This document shows, piece by piece, positions 1 through 15,000 of a stretch of DNA of 54,366 nucleotides; position 1 is the first letter of the stretch; each line of letters begins with the position of its first letter. Under the pieces are notes generated by a model. It was not told the origin of the DNA. It saw only the letters and a program-made list of their open reading frames with translations, and searched no databases. This DNA is from Bdellovibrionales bacterium (GTDB lineage: Bacteria > Bdellovibrionota > Bdellovibrionia > Bdellovibrionales > UBA1609). The stretch lies in NCBI GenBank assembly GCA_023301025.1, contig JALZUR010000045.1:1-54366 (forward strand), written 5' to 3'. Position numbers and translations under genes: made by a program.

Positions 1-3000
1 CCTCTTGCTTTTGATGTATCAGTTGTAAAAAGCGTGAATGTTCCTAACCCAACAGAAGGTCAAGAGGTCATATACACAATAACAGTTACAAATGAAGCTG
101 CTGCTACAACAGGTACAAATATTGTTGTAGGTGATCTTGTACCAGTAGGTGTAACTTATGTTGCTGGTTCTGCACCTTCAAGTCTTCCAGCAGGTGTAAC
201 TGTGAATGAATCAGCACCTACTGCAGGAAATGGTTTAGAGTGGACAATTGCAAGTCTTGCTTCTACGGCTACTGTTAATTTAGAGTTTAGAGCAGTTGTA
301 GATGCGGGTGCGGCACTTTCAAATCCAAGCATTCAAAACACGGCAAGTTATGTAAGTTCTGATCAAATTGATACAGCCCTTGGAAACAATGATGGTAGTG
401 CTACAATCACTGTTCAAGGTTTAGATGTTGGAGTTACAAAAACAGTTGATGACAACCAACCTATAGAAAATCAAGAAGTTACCTATACAATAACGGTAAA
501 CAACCTTAGCCCTCAAACAGTTACAAATGTTGAAATTACAGATGCTCTTCCAGCAGATCTAATTTTTGTTGCAGGTACAGCTACTGGACCTAATTTTGTT
601 TTAACAACTCCGGGGGGAGTAGAGACATTAACATGGACTATACCAAACCTGCCATCTTTAGCTTCGACAACACTAACCTTTAGAGCTTTAGTAAACACAG
701 GAACAGCAGGGGCTACACTTACAAACACGGCTACTCGCACAGGTATGACAGAGACCGATTCAAATGCTGTGAATGATTCATCTTCTGTGGATGTTACAGT
801 TGATCCATTTGATATTGAAATTGTAAAATCAGTTGATGACCCTACTGCCGAAGAAGGGCAAGAGGTCACTTACACTCTAACTTTAAACAACAACAGTGTG
901 GGTACAGATGCTACAGGCATAATTGTAAGAGATCTAGTTCCTGCTGGTTTATCTTTTGTTCCAGGTTCAATGACTGGAGGAGACGTTAGAGATCAAAGTA
1001 CACCTACATCTGTTGGTGGATTAAGATGGGACATTAACACTCTTACAAATGGTACACCTGTTGTTTTAACTTTTAGAGCAACTGTAAATACAGGGGCCGC
1101 AATAAGTAATCCTAGTATTCAAAACACAGCTACAATTACAAATTTAGATCAGATAGATAATGTTCCAGCAAACAACAGCTCTCAAGTTAATGTAAATGTT
1201 GTAGGTTTAGATGTTGAAGTCTTAAAATCTGTAGACAACGCATCACCAACTGAAGGTGATACAGTTGTTTACACAATTACAGTTAACAATTTAAGTTCTC
1301 AGCCAGTGAGCTCTGTAGTTCTTGGTGATGTAGTTCCAAGTGGTGTGACTTATGTTGCTGGATCAATTGTTGGTGGAGATTCAAATGATGATTCAACACC
1401 GGATTCTGGAAGTGGTCTTAGTTGGACCGTAAATACAATTGCAGGCAGTGGCAGTTCAAGCCTTAGCTTTAGTGCAACAGTTGACAGTGGAGCTGCAGCT
1501 TCTGGAACAATTACAAACAACGCAAATTTAGTTTCTATTGCAGAGACTCAAGTGAATACAGCCAATGATATTGGCAGTGCTGATATTAATGCACAAAGTT
1601 TTGATGTTGCAGTTACAAAATCCGTGGATGACTCAACTCCAGAAGAAGGGCAGTTGATCACATATACAATCACCGTTAGCAATGTAACTAGTTCAACAGG
1701 TAATACTGTCGTTGTAAGAGATATAGTTCCAACAGGTGTAACTTATGAACCAGGAACGATTTCTGGTGGAGACTTAAGATCAGATACAAGTCCGATTGGT
1801 ACAGGTTTAGAATGGACTGTAAACACATTAGGGGCTTTGGGTTCAGCTCAGCTAACATTTCAAGCTAGGGTAAACGCTGGAGCGTTAGCTACAAATCCAA
1901 CAATTATAAACACTGCAAACTTTATAAGTGCTGATCAGGTAGACTCAAATAATACAAATGATTCAGGCTCAGCAACTATAAATGTTGTAGGAATAGATTT
2001 AAATATTATAAAAACAGTTCTTCCAGTTTCTGCCGAAGAAGGTCAAACAGTAACCTATACAGTAGTTGTTAATAACCCTGGCACACAACCAGCAACAAAT
2101 ATTTTAATCAGAGATATTGTTCCGAATGGTGTGACGTATGTTGCAGGTTCACTCATTGGAGGGGATGCAAATGATGATTCAAGCCCTGATAGCACTGGTC
2201 TTACTTGGAACTTAACAAGTCTTAATGGTGGACAATCTAGAACTATAGAGTTTCAAGCAACAGTTGATGGTGGTGCATTAGCTATAAGTCCAATTGATAA
2301 CACTGCTGATATAGTTTCTTTTGATCAAACAGACAGTGTATTAACAGATAACACATCAACTGCAGCATTAACTGTACTTGGTTTAGATTTAGAAGTTGTT
2401 AAAACTGTGAGTGATTCAAATCCTGAAGAAGGAGAGCTAATCACATATACGATTACTTTAAACAATTTAAGTTCACAGGTTATTAATGGTGTAGAAATCA
2501 CTGATGTAGTTCCAGCAGGTGTGACCTATGTTACATCTTCTGCAGCAGGTACAACTCTTATTGATGATTCAAACCCAGCTGGTACAGGTATTATTTGGAC
2601 CGTTCCAGGAGACATTAGTAATGGCACTCCTGTTGTTTTAACTTTTAATGCTACAGTTGATGCCGGTACCGCTCCAGGAGCTACAACAATAGATAACACA
2701 GCTTTTGAGTCTGCTATGAATCAAACAGATTCAAACGATGCAAACAATACTTCGACTGTTTCAATTGATCCAATTGGTTTGGATATTGAAGTTTTAAAAG
2801 CTGTGAGCGACGCGACACCTACAGAAGGTGATACAGTTACCTACACAATTACAGTTAACAACTTAAGTTCACAAACAGCTAGTAATATTAATATTGGAGA
2901 TGTTGTTCCAAGTGGATTAACATACGTTGCGGGAAGTATCAGTGGTGGAGTTTCAAATTCAGAAGCTACACCTACAGCAAATGATGGTCTTACATGGGTT

Positions 3001-6000
3001 ATAAATAGTATTTTAGGCTTAAGCAGTGCGACTCTAACTTTTGATGCAAGTGTAAATGCTGCAACAGCTGGTACAACAATCACAAACAATGCGCTTTTAT
3101 TAAGCCTTACAGAAACAGAAGACGATGCTTCAAATAATACTGGTTCTGCTGTTATAACTCCAAGAGCTTTTGATATTGCAATTTTAAAATCTGTTGATGA
3201 TGACACTGCAGAAGAAGGTCAAGAGATCACTTTTACGGTAAATGTTGAAAATACAAGTACAACGGATGGAACAAATATTGTTGTACAAGATGTTTTACCA
3301 AATGGGTTAACTTTTGTTGCTGGCTCTCAAACTGGTCCAGGTGCTGCTTATGATGCAGGTACAAGAACTTTTACTTGGACTGTTCCTACACTTTTAGCAA
3401 ATAGTAATTTAAATTTTACCTACAGAACAACAGTTGATGCGGGAGCCACAACAACTTACGTTACAGCTGTAAATACAGCAAGTTATGTAAATTCTGATCA
3501 GATTGATTCTGCTGCAACAAACAATACGTCTTCAATTACAGTAACTTTTGTAGGTATTGATATTGAAGTTCAAAAATCTGTAAGTACTGCTAATCCTGAA
3601 GAGGGTGACACGATCGCCTACACGGTTAATGTGAACAATACGTCAACTCAGGCTGCAACAAATATTGAAATCACAGATATACTTCCAGTGGGTGTGACTT
3701 TTGTTGCTGGTTCTCAAACGGGTCCAGGTGCTAGTTATGATGCTGGAACTAGAACAATGACATGGCTGATTCCAAGTTTAGCAGGAGCTTCTGGCTCTAT
3801 ACTAACTTTCAACACAACTGTTGATGCTGGAACTGCTGGTACAACAATTTCAAACAGCGCAAGCTTAAGTAATATTGATCAGTCAGAAAGCAACACAACT
3901 AACAACACAGGAACTGTTGATATAAATCCTGTGGGTTTAGATATTGAAATTTTGAAATCTGTGGACATTCTAACACCTACTGAAGGTGATACAGTTGTTT
4001 ATACAATTACTGCAAACAACTTAAGTTCACAAGCTGCTACAACTGTTAATATTTCTGATGTTTTACCAAATGGTATTACTTATGTTGCAAGCTCAGTAAC
4101 AGGTCCAGGTGCTAATTATGATACTGGTTCTAATACACTTTCTTGGATTCTTTCAAATTTAGCTGGTGGTGCAAGTGAGACTTTAACTTTTAGTGCAACA
4201 GTAAATTCTTCTACTGCGGGTACAACAATTTCGAATAGTGCAACTCTTGTAAGTTTAGATCAAACAGATGACAATGCCGCAAATAATATTGGTACTGTGA
4301 ACATTTCACCTGTTGGTTTTGATGTAGCTATTTCTAAATCAGTTTCTGCTGCAAATCCAGAAGAGTCTAGTGTAGTGACTTATACAATTAATGTTGAAAA
4401 TGTTAGTGCAGCACCTGGGACTAATATTGTTGTAACAGACATTGTTCCGAGTGGTGTAACTTATGTTGCTTCGTCAATTGCAGGACCTGCTGGTGTAGTT
4501 ATTGATGATCTTGATCCTGCAGGAACGGGCCTTACGTGGAGCATTCCAACAATAAATGCAAGTGCTACTTTAACTTTAAGCTTTCAAGCTATGGTTGATT
4601 TAGGAACAGCTGGAACAACTGTTACAAACACTGCAAATAGAACCTCTTCTGATCAAGTAGATTCTAACCTAGCAAATGATTCAAGTTCAGTTGATATCAA
4701 CCCAGTTGGTATTGATTTAGAAGTTAATAAAGTTGTTAACGATGCCACTCCAGAAGAGGGTGATACAATAACATATACAGTTACTGTATCAAATCTTACA
4801 ACTCAAGATGCAACAAGTGTTACTATTTCTGATGTTCTCCCTTTAGGTATCACTTATGTCGTAGGCTCAGTAACAGGTCCTGGTGCTACATATGATGCTG
4901 GTACAAGAACTTTTACATGGATTTTGCCAGCAGTTAGTAATGGCACACCAATTGTCCTTGATTATGATGTTACAGTTGATGCGGGATCAGCTTCACTTGG
5001 AGTTTTAAGTAACACTGCAAATTTAGTAAGTTTAGATCAAACAGATAGCAATGCTGTAAACAACAGTTCTCAAGTTGATATTGATCCTGTTGGTTTAGAT
5101 GTTCAGGTCTTAAAAATAGTTTCTGATACAACACCTGAAGAAGGTGAAACTGTTGTTTATACAATTACAATTAACAATCTAAGCAGCCAACCTGCTACAA
5201 ACCTTACTATTGGTGATATTGTTCCAAGTGGAGTAACATATGCACCTTCAAGTATTACAGGTGGAGATTCAAACAGTGATACTACACCAAACACTGGTGC
5301 TGGTTTGACTTGGACTATAAATAGTCTTGCAGGAAACGGAAGTTTTGTTTTAAGTTTTTCAGCAGTTGTTGACGCTGCAACTTCTGGTACAACTATTGTA
5401 AATGATGCAACTCTTAATAGTTTAGATCAGACAGATGATAATGCTGTTAACAATACAGGAAGTGCAACAATTACTCCTGTTGGTGTTGATCTTGCTGTGA
5501 GTAAATCAGTGAGTGAAGTTAATCCTGTTGAAGGAAATACAATTACTTATACCGTAAATGTAGAGAATTTAAGTTCTCAGCCTGCATCAAACGTTGTAAT
5601 TACGGATGTTGTGCCCGCTGGTGTTACTTATACTGCAAGTTCTGTAACAGGACCAGGTGCAAGTTTTGACGTTGCTACGAACACTATTACATGGACAGTT
5701 CCAACGCTACTTGGTGCAGCTAATGAAACATTAACTTTTGATGCCACAGTTGACTCTGCAACTGCGGGAACAACTATTATAAATACTGTAAATTTAATTT
5801 CACTTGATCAAACAGATGATAATGCAACTAATGACTCTGGCTCTGTTTCAATCACGCCAGTTTCATTTGATATAGCTGTAAATAAAAGTGTTGATGACAA
5901 CACAGCAGAAGAAGGTCAAAGCATTACATTCACAATTACTGCGACAAACACAACAGCTGTTGATGGCACTAATGTTGAGATTACAGATGTGCTTCCTAAC

Positions 6001-9000
6001 GGTTTAACTTTTGTATCTGCGGCTCCGAGTGCTGGTACAGTAGATACAGTTGATCCTAGTGGTGCTGGTTTAGTTTGGAATTTACCATCAGTTTTAGGAA
6101 ATGCTTCGCAAACTTTAAATGTGGTTGCAACAGTTGAGACAGGAGCTGTTTCAGCTTTTGGGACTGCTACAAATACAGCTAGCTTAACAAATTCTGATCA
6201 GGTCGATTCAAACTCAGCAAATGATTCAAGCAGTGTTTTAATTACTTATATTGGTATTGATCTTTCATTAAATAAAACTGTAGACAATGCTAATCCAGAA
6301 GAAGGTGCTGCTGTTGTTTATACACTTGTTGTTGAAAATTTAAGTTCTCAAACAGCTACAAATATAAATGTGACAGATATTGTTCCTGTTGGTGTGACTT
6401 ATTTAGCAAATTCTATAAATGGTCCACCAGGTGTTGTAACAGATCAAACATCTCCAAATGGTACTGGTCTAGTTTGGAGCATTCCAACTCTAGCATCAGC
6501 TGCCACAGTTACCTTAAGTTTTACAGCATTGGTCGATGCTTCTACGGCTTCAACAACAATTACAAATACTGCAGATATTACAGCTCTTGATCAAACAGAC
6601 AGTATTACTGCAAACAACACAGACAGCGTTAACATTGTTCCTGTAGGTCTAGATCTTGAAATATTAAAAACTGTCAATCAGTCTACTCCAACTGAGGGTG
6701 ATACGATTACATACACAGTGCAGGTGAATAACACTAGTGCACAAACAGCAACGACTGTTGTAGTTAGTGATGTGCTGCCGGCTGGTATAACTTACGTTGC
6801 AGCTTCGGCAACTGGTCTTGGCGCGAATTATGATGGTGGAACAAACACAATAACGTGGACAGTTCCAAGCCTTCCTGGCCTTGCAAGTTCAACATTTACA
6901 TTTGATGCATCAGTAGATGCGGGTGCATCAGCCGGGTCAATCACAAACGATGCAACTCTTACTAGCTTAGATCAAACAGATGATAATGCTGTAAATAATC
7001 AAGGCTCGGTAACTATAAATCCTGTGTCTTTCGATATAAGAGTTGCAAAATCCGTTTCTAGTGCAAGCCCTAGTGAAGGTGAGACCATCACTTACACGGT
7101 TAATGTAGAAAATTTAAGTAGCGCTGATGGATCAAATATTACTATTGAAGATGTTCTGCCAGCAGGAGTTACTTATGTTGCAGCTTCAGTAGCGGGTCCT
7201 GGGGCAGCTTATGATGGAGTTACAAACACTTTAAGTTGGATGCTTCCAGCTTTAAATGGTGGCGCAAATATTAATTTAACTTTTGATGCTGTTGTGGATA
7301 ATGCTACAGCAGGTTCTACAATTACAAACACTGCAACTATGACTGCTGTTGATCAAGTAGATTCAGATCTAACTAACAACAGTGGTTCTGTGGATATAAA
7401 TCCAGTAGGCTTAGATCTTCAAGTTTTAAAAACCGTAAGTAATGTTACACCAGAAGAAGGTGCTACAGTTACGTATACAGTAACAGTAAATAACCTAAGC
7501 ACTCAAACAGCGACAAATGTTAACATTTTAGATGTTGTACCAAATGGTGTAACTTATGTGGCATCATCTATTGCAGGTGGAACTTTACAAAATGATACCA
7601 GCCCAACAGGTACAGGCTTAAGTTGGACCATTGCAAATCTTGCAGGTGGAGGAACTGAAACTTTAACTTTTGATGCGGTGGTAGATACAGGGGCTCGTGC
7701 TCTTAATCCAATTACAAACCGTGCTAATTTAAATACACTTGATCAATCAGAAGATAATCCTGCCAACAACCAAGGTGTTGCAGATATAAATGTTATTGGA
7801 TTAGATATAGCTGTTGCAAAAGCAGTAGACAACGCAACTCCTACAGAGGGAGATAATGTTGTTTATACTATTACAGTTGAAAATTTAAGTTCGCAAAATG
7901 CAACAAACGTTAATATTTTAGATATTGTGCCAGCAGGTGTAACTTATGTGGCATCATCTATTGCAGGTGGAACTTTACAAGATGACACCAGTCCAACAGG
8001 TACAGGACTTAGTTGGACTATTGCAGCTCTTAACGGTGGAGCTAGTGAAACATTAACTTTCACAGCTAGTGTAGATGGTGGAGCTTCGGCTTTTAATCCA
8101 ATCACGAACACAGCAACGATTAACACTGTTGATCAAAGTGAAGAAGACAATGGAAACAACTCTGGTTCTGTAAATATCAATGCACAAACTTTTGATATCT
8201 CAGTAGCTAAAGCTGTGAACAATGTAAATCCTGAAGAGGGTGAGACCATAACCTACACTCTTACGGTTTCAAACAACACACCTGCCATTATTGGAACAGG
8301 AATTCAGATCACTGATATAGTGCCAAGTGGTGTGACATATGTTGCGGGTTCAATGGTTGGTGGAGATATTCAAAACGAAGCAAACCCTGATTCAACAGGT
8401 CTTGTTTGGACTATCAACTCAATTGATGCAAATAATGTTTCTCTAAGTTTTCAAGCAGTGGTTGATTCTGGTTCTGCAAGTGTTGGAGCCATTACAAACA
8501 CAGCAAGTCTTACAGCATCTGATCAAGTAGATTCAGACGTAAGTAATGATAATGGATCTGTAGATATTGATCCGGTAGGTATAAACATTGAAGTTAGAAA
8601 GAGTGTTAGTGTTGCAAGTCCTGAAGAGGGAAGCACTGTTACTTATACAATTGAAGTTGAAAACTTAAGTTCACAAGGTGCAACGAATTTAAATATTTCT
8701 GATGTGATTCCAACAGGTGTGACATATGTTGCAGCTTCTGTAACTGGTACTGGTGGCACCTATGATGCTGGTACAAATACTCTTACTTGGGCTTTTGCGA
8801 GTCTGTTAGGTGGAGCTACTGAAACACTTAGCTTTCAAGCGAGTGTTAATTCAGGGACTGCAGGAAGTACAATTACAAACACTGCTAATCTTATTTCTAT
8901 TGCAGAAACTGAAGACACTCCTGCAAACAATACATCAAGTGTTGATATTAACCCTGTAGGTTTAGATCTTTCAGTGAATAAATCTGTGAGTAATGCTACT

Positions 9001-12000
9001 CCTACAGAAGGTGATGAGATCACATATACAATCACTGTAGAAAATTTAAGTAGTCAGCCGGCAACAAATGCTGTTGTGAGTGATGTTGTTCCATCACAAT
9101 TGTCTTATGTACTTACATCTGCAACTGGTCCTGGAGCAGTTTATGATGCTGTAACAGAAACCATCACTTGGACAATTCCAACTATAGCTGCTGCAAGTAC
9201 TTCAACCCTAACTTTTAGAGCTAATGTTGATGCTGGAGCTTCTGCTTTTAATCCAATTACAAATACTGCAAATTTTGTAAGTGCTGATCAAACCGATGAT
9301 CAAGTTGCAAACAATCAAGGATCAGTAGATATAAATGTACAAACTTTTGATTTAGCTGTGAGTAAAGCTGTAGATAACTCAAGCCCTGAAGAGGGACAAA
9401 CTATAAGCTACACAATTACTGTTACGAATGTAACACCGTCTGTTCAAGGAACAAATATTGAAATTACTGATGTTGTGCCTTCTGGTGTTACCTATGTTCC
9501 AGCAAGTATCTCAGGTGGAGATTTAAGAGATGACTCAAACCCTAATAGTACAGGTCTTGTTTGGACTATTAATACAATCAATACAACAGATGTTATTTTA
9601 TCCTTTGAAGCAACGGTTGATTCAGGATCAGCATCATTAGGTGTAATCACAAACACTGCAAGTTTAACAAATTCAGATCAAATTGATTCTGAAGTTGGAA
9701 ACAACAATGGTTCAGTAGACATTGATCCAGTAGGATTAGATTTACAGGTTTTAAAAACAGCAAATAATGTTACACCAGAAGAAGGTGCAACAGTTACGTA
9801 TACGATCACTGTTAATAACTTAAGTTCACAGCCAGCTACAAATGTTAATATTTTAGATGTTGTACCAAATGGTGTAACTTATGTGCCAGCAAGCATCACC
9901 GGTGGAGATTTGAGTGATGACTCTAGCCCTACAGGAACTGGTTTAAGTTGGACAATCAATACACTTTTAGCGAATGGGACTGCAAGCTTAACTTTTGATG
10001 CAACTGTAGATGTTGGTGCTAGAGCTCTTAACCCAATTACAAACCGTGCAAACTTAAATACACTTGATCAAACTGAAGACAACCCTGCAAACAATGAGGG
10101 TGTTGCGGCTGTTAATGTTATTGGTTTAGACATTGCTGTTGCAAAAGCAGTAGATAATGTCACTCCTACAGAGGGCGATAATGTTGTCTACACGATTACA
10201 GTTGAAAACTTAAGTACACAAACAGCAACTAATATTCAGATTATAGATCCAGTACCTTCACAAGTCACTTATGTGGCTTCAAGTATTACTGGTGGAAGCA
10301 CTCAAGATGATACTAACCCCGCAGCTGGACTAACTTGGACTATTGGCTCTTTAGCTGGTGGAGCAAGTGAAACTTTGAGCTTTACTGCAAATGTAAATGG
10401 TGGAGCATCAGCTTTTAATCCAATTACAAACACAGCAACATTAAGCTCAGTTGATCAAAGTGAAGAAGATAACGGTAACAACTCTGGCTCTGTAAATATT
10501 GATGCTCAAACTTTTGATGCTTCAGTTTCTAAAACAGTTGATAATGCTACACCAGAAGAAGGGCAAACTGTAACTTATGTTATTACTTTATCGAATGTAA
10601 CTCCTGCAATAATGGGAACTAACATACAAGTAACTGACATTGTTCCAAATGGCGTAACTTATGTTCCTGGTTCAATTTCTGGTGGTGATGTTAGAGATGA
10701 TGCTAACCCAGACTCTACAGGTTTAGTCTGGACTATAAATACTTTAGATGGAACTGATGTTCTTTTATCTTTTGATGCAACTGTAGATGTTGGAGCTAGA
10801 GCCTTTAACCCAATTACAAACACTACTAATATTACTGCTGTTGATCAATTTGATTCAAATGCAGCAAACGATACCTCTTCTGTAAATATTAATGTTGTTG
10901 GTTTAGATCTTGAAGTTAGAAAATCTGTAAATGAATCAGGTCCTGAAGAGGGTGAGACAGTTACATATACAATTGAAGTTGAAAACCTTAGCACTCAAAA
11001 TGCTACAAATATAAATGTAAGTGATGTTTTACCAAATGGTGTAACATATGTTCCAGCTTCCGTAACTGGCCCTGGTGGAAATTTTGATGCAGGTACTGAA
11101 ACTTTAAGTTGGTTGATTCCAGCTTTAGCAGGTGGAGCTACAACTGTATTTACTTTTGAAGCTACTGTAGACACTGGTGCACGAGCTCTAAATCCAATTT
11201 CAAACAGTGCTTTATTAGGTGCTTTGGATCAATCAGAAGAGAATGCCGCAAACAATACTGGTACAGCAGATATTAATGTTGTTGGATTAGACATTGCTGT
11301 TAGTAAGAGTGTTGATAATCCTAGTCCTACAGAGGGCGACAGTGTTGTTTATACAGTTACGGTTCAAAACTTGAGCTCTCAACCAGCTACTAATGTTAAT
11401 GTACTAGATCCAGTTCCTGCACAGTTGACTTATGTAGCATCAAGTATCGCTGGCGGAAGTTTAAGAGATGACTCAGATCCTGTAGCAGGATTAAGTTGGA
11501 CTATAAACACTTTAGGTGCAGGTGCATCAGTTGATTTAACTTTCTCTGCCAATGTTAATGGAGGGGCTTCAGCCTTTAATCCAATCACAAACACTGCAAG
11601 TTTAAACAGTGTTGATCAAAGTGAAGAAGACAATGGAAACAACTCTGGTTCTGTAGACATAATTGCTCAAACATTTGATGCTAGTGTTGCAAAAGCAGTT
11701 TCGGAATCTTCACCTGAAGAGGGTGAAACCGTAACGTACACATTAACTGTTACAAATGAAACAACTTCAATTAATGGAACAAACATTGAAATTACAGACA
11801 CACTTCCGAATGGTGTGACTTATGTCTCAGCTTCAGTGACAGGTCCAGGTGGAACTTATGATGTTGCTACACGTACATTAACATGGGTGATCCCAAGTCT
11901 ATTGGGCGCAGCAGTTGAGACTTTAAGTTTTCAAGCTACAGTTGATACAGGTGCAGTTTTACTTGGTACAATCACAAACACTGCAACTCGCACGAATTCA

Positions 12001-15000
12001 GATCAGTTTGATTCAAATACGGCAAATGACAGTGGAAGTGTTGATATAACACCTGTTGGCCTAGATATACAGATTCAAAAGAATGTAAACAACGATGAGC
12101 CTATTGAAGGTGAAAATATTGTTTATACAATTTCAGTTACAAACTTAAGCTCACAGATTGCAACAAATGTTGTTGTTAACGATCTTGTGCCAGATGGTGT
12201 AACATATGTTGCTGCAAGTATTTTAGGTGGAGCTTCGCAAAATGATGCTACCCCTGATTCTGGTTCAGGTTTAGAGTGGAGTATAGCAACACTTAATGCA
12301 GCACAAACTATTGATTTACAGTTTACTGCAAATGTAGATACTGGTGCACAAGTGGCTTTTGGAACAGTGACAAACACTGCAGGCCTAGTGAGTCTTGATC
12401 AGAGTGAGGACAACGCAGCTAATAATACTGATGATCAGATTATTACAATCCAGCCTTTTGATTTAGCTGTTGATAAAAGTGTTTCTATTCTTGAGCCTAC
12501 AGAAGGTCAGTTGATCACATACACTATTGAAGTTGAAAATTTAGCTTCTGTTGCAGCTACAAATGTTACTCTTAATGATCTAATTCCAGCCGGTGTGACT
12601 TATGTTGCGGCTAGTATCGCTGGTGGCGACACACGAGACGATGCAACTCCAACAACTGGTAATGGTTTAACGTGGACTATAAATACTTTAGCTTCAGGTG
12701 CGACTGCAAGTGTGAGTTTTGATGCAACAGTAGATGCAGGAGCTCAAGCCACTTATGGAACAATAACAAACACAGGATCACTCTTTAGTCTTGATCAAGT
12801 AGATGGAAACCCTGCTAATAATAGTGATAATGTTACTATTACGGTTAGAGGAATAGACATTGCTATTAATAAAACTGTAAATCAGCCTGCTCCAGAAGAA
12901 GGCCAAACTATTACATACAGTTTAACTGTTGAAAATTTAAGTATCATTGGTGCAACTAACATTGTTATAAATGACATAGTTCCAAACGGGGTAACATATG
13001 TTCCTGGTTCAATAACTGGTGGTGACATAAGAGATGAATCTACACCAGATACTGCTAATGGACTTTCTTGGACAATTAACACTCTATCAGGATCAGCCAC
13101 AGAAAATCTTACATTTGATGCTGTAGTTGATAGTGGTGCTAGAGCTTTAAACCCAATCACAAATACAGGTTTAATTGCTACACTTGATCAAACTGATGAG
13201 AATGCAACAAACGATACAAGTTCTGTTGATGTAAATGCTGTTGGTATTGATCTGCAGGTTGTAAAAAGTGTTGATAATGGAACGCCTGCAGAAGGTGAAG
13301 TTGTAAACTACACTTTAACAGTTACAAACTTAAGTTCTCAATCAGCTACAAACGTTGTTCTTAGAGATGTTGTTCCAGATGGTGTGACTTATGTTGCAAC
13401 TAGTATAGCCGGAGGAGACACACAAGTTGATGCTGATCCTGAAGGTGTAGGTCTAACTTGGACTATTAATAATTTAGCTTCTGGTGCAGATGCTTCAGTA
13501 ACTTTTGCAGCCAGCGTTGATTTAGGTTCTTTTGCGGCTTTTGGTACAGTTACAAACACTGGTGCTCTTGATTCTGTTGATCAAAGTGAAGAGAACGCTG
13601 CAAACAATACAGATTCAGTAGATATTATAATTCAGTCAATCGATATTGGAATTGATAAAACAGTTTCAAACATCTCGCCGAATGAAGGTGAAGTGATCAC
13701 TTACACTTTAGAAGTTTCTAATATTAGTGGGTTTACTGCGACTAATATTGTTATAAATGATCTTCTTCCTGCTGGGATTACTTATGTGCCAGCTTCAATT
13801 ACAGGTGGTGACACTCAAGATGAGAGTACACCTAATTCTGGAAATGGACTTACATGGACAATAGCAAATTTAAACGGTGGTCCTCCAGGAAATGTTGTAA
13901 CTCTAACTTTTGATGCTGTTGTTGATAATGGAGCACGAGCACTTGGACCTGTTATAAATGCTGGTGAGATTACAGCTGTGGATCAAACAGACTCTGATCC
14001 TACAAACAATAGGTCTACAGCAACTATTACAGCACGTGGTTTAGATTTAGAAGTTGTTAAAACAGTAAATGACACTCAACCAGTTGAGCAAGATATTGTA
14101 ACCTACACTTTAGAGGTTACAAACAACGGTCCATCAAATGCGACAAATATTTTGATCAATGATTTAGTGCCAACAGGTGTGACCTATCAAATAGGAACAA
14201 TGTCAGGTGGTGATGCGCAAAATGAAGCCACACCAAATTCTGGTTCAGGTTTAGTCTGGTCTATCAATTCACTTCTTTCTGGTGATAGTGTGTTCTTAAC
14301 ATTCCAGGGCCAAGTAGATGTTGGAACTGGTGGAACTGTTATTACAAACACCGCACAAGTGGATGCAGTTGATCAAACTGAAGAAAACCCAGTAAATGAT
14401 GCTGGCTCTGTCGATATTGTTGTGCAAGCTATTGTAGATATTGTTATTCAAAAAAATTCAGATAAAGCAGATTATGAAGAAGGTGAAACTGTTGTTTACA
14501 CAATCACTGTAACCAACAATGGTCCTTCTCTTGCCAGTGCTATTGAAGTTAGAGATTTTGTACCGGCAGATATTTCGTATACAAATGCAACCATTATGGG
14601 TGGGGACGTACAAGATGATACAGATCCAAGTGGCTCAGGTTTAGCATGGACTATTAATACACTTAGTCCACTTGCTCCTAACAACACGGTTACGTTAACT
14701 TTTTCTGGTACAGTAAATCCTGGTGCAAACTTAAACACACCAGTTGTAAACACAGCAACAAAAACTGCAGTGGCTCAAACAGAAAGTGATGTTACAAATG
14801 ATTCTGATAATGCATCAATTAATATATTAAATGATTTAGATATATCACTTGCTAAAACGGTATCTAATACGACTCCAAGTATTGGTGATATTATTACTTA
14901 CAGTATTGATGTAACAAACGCTGGTCCTACTCAAGCAAGTGGAGTCGTGATCAATGATGTAGTACCTAATGGAACTATTTATCTATCTGGTACAGACTCA

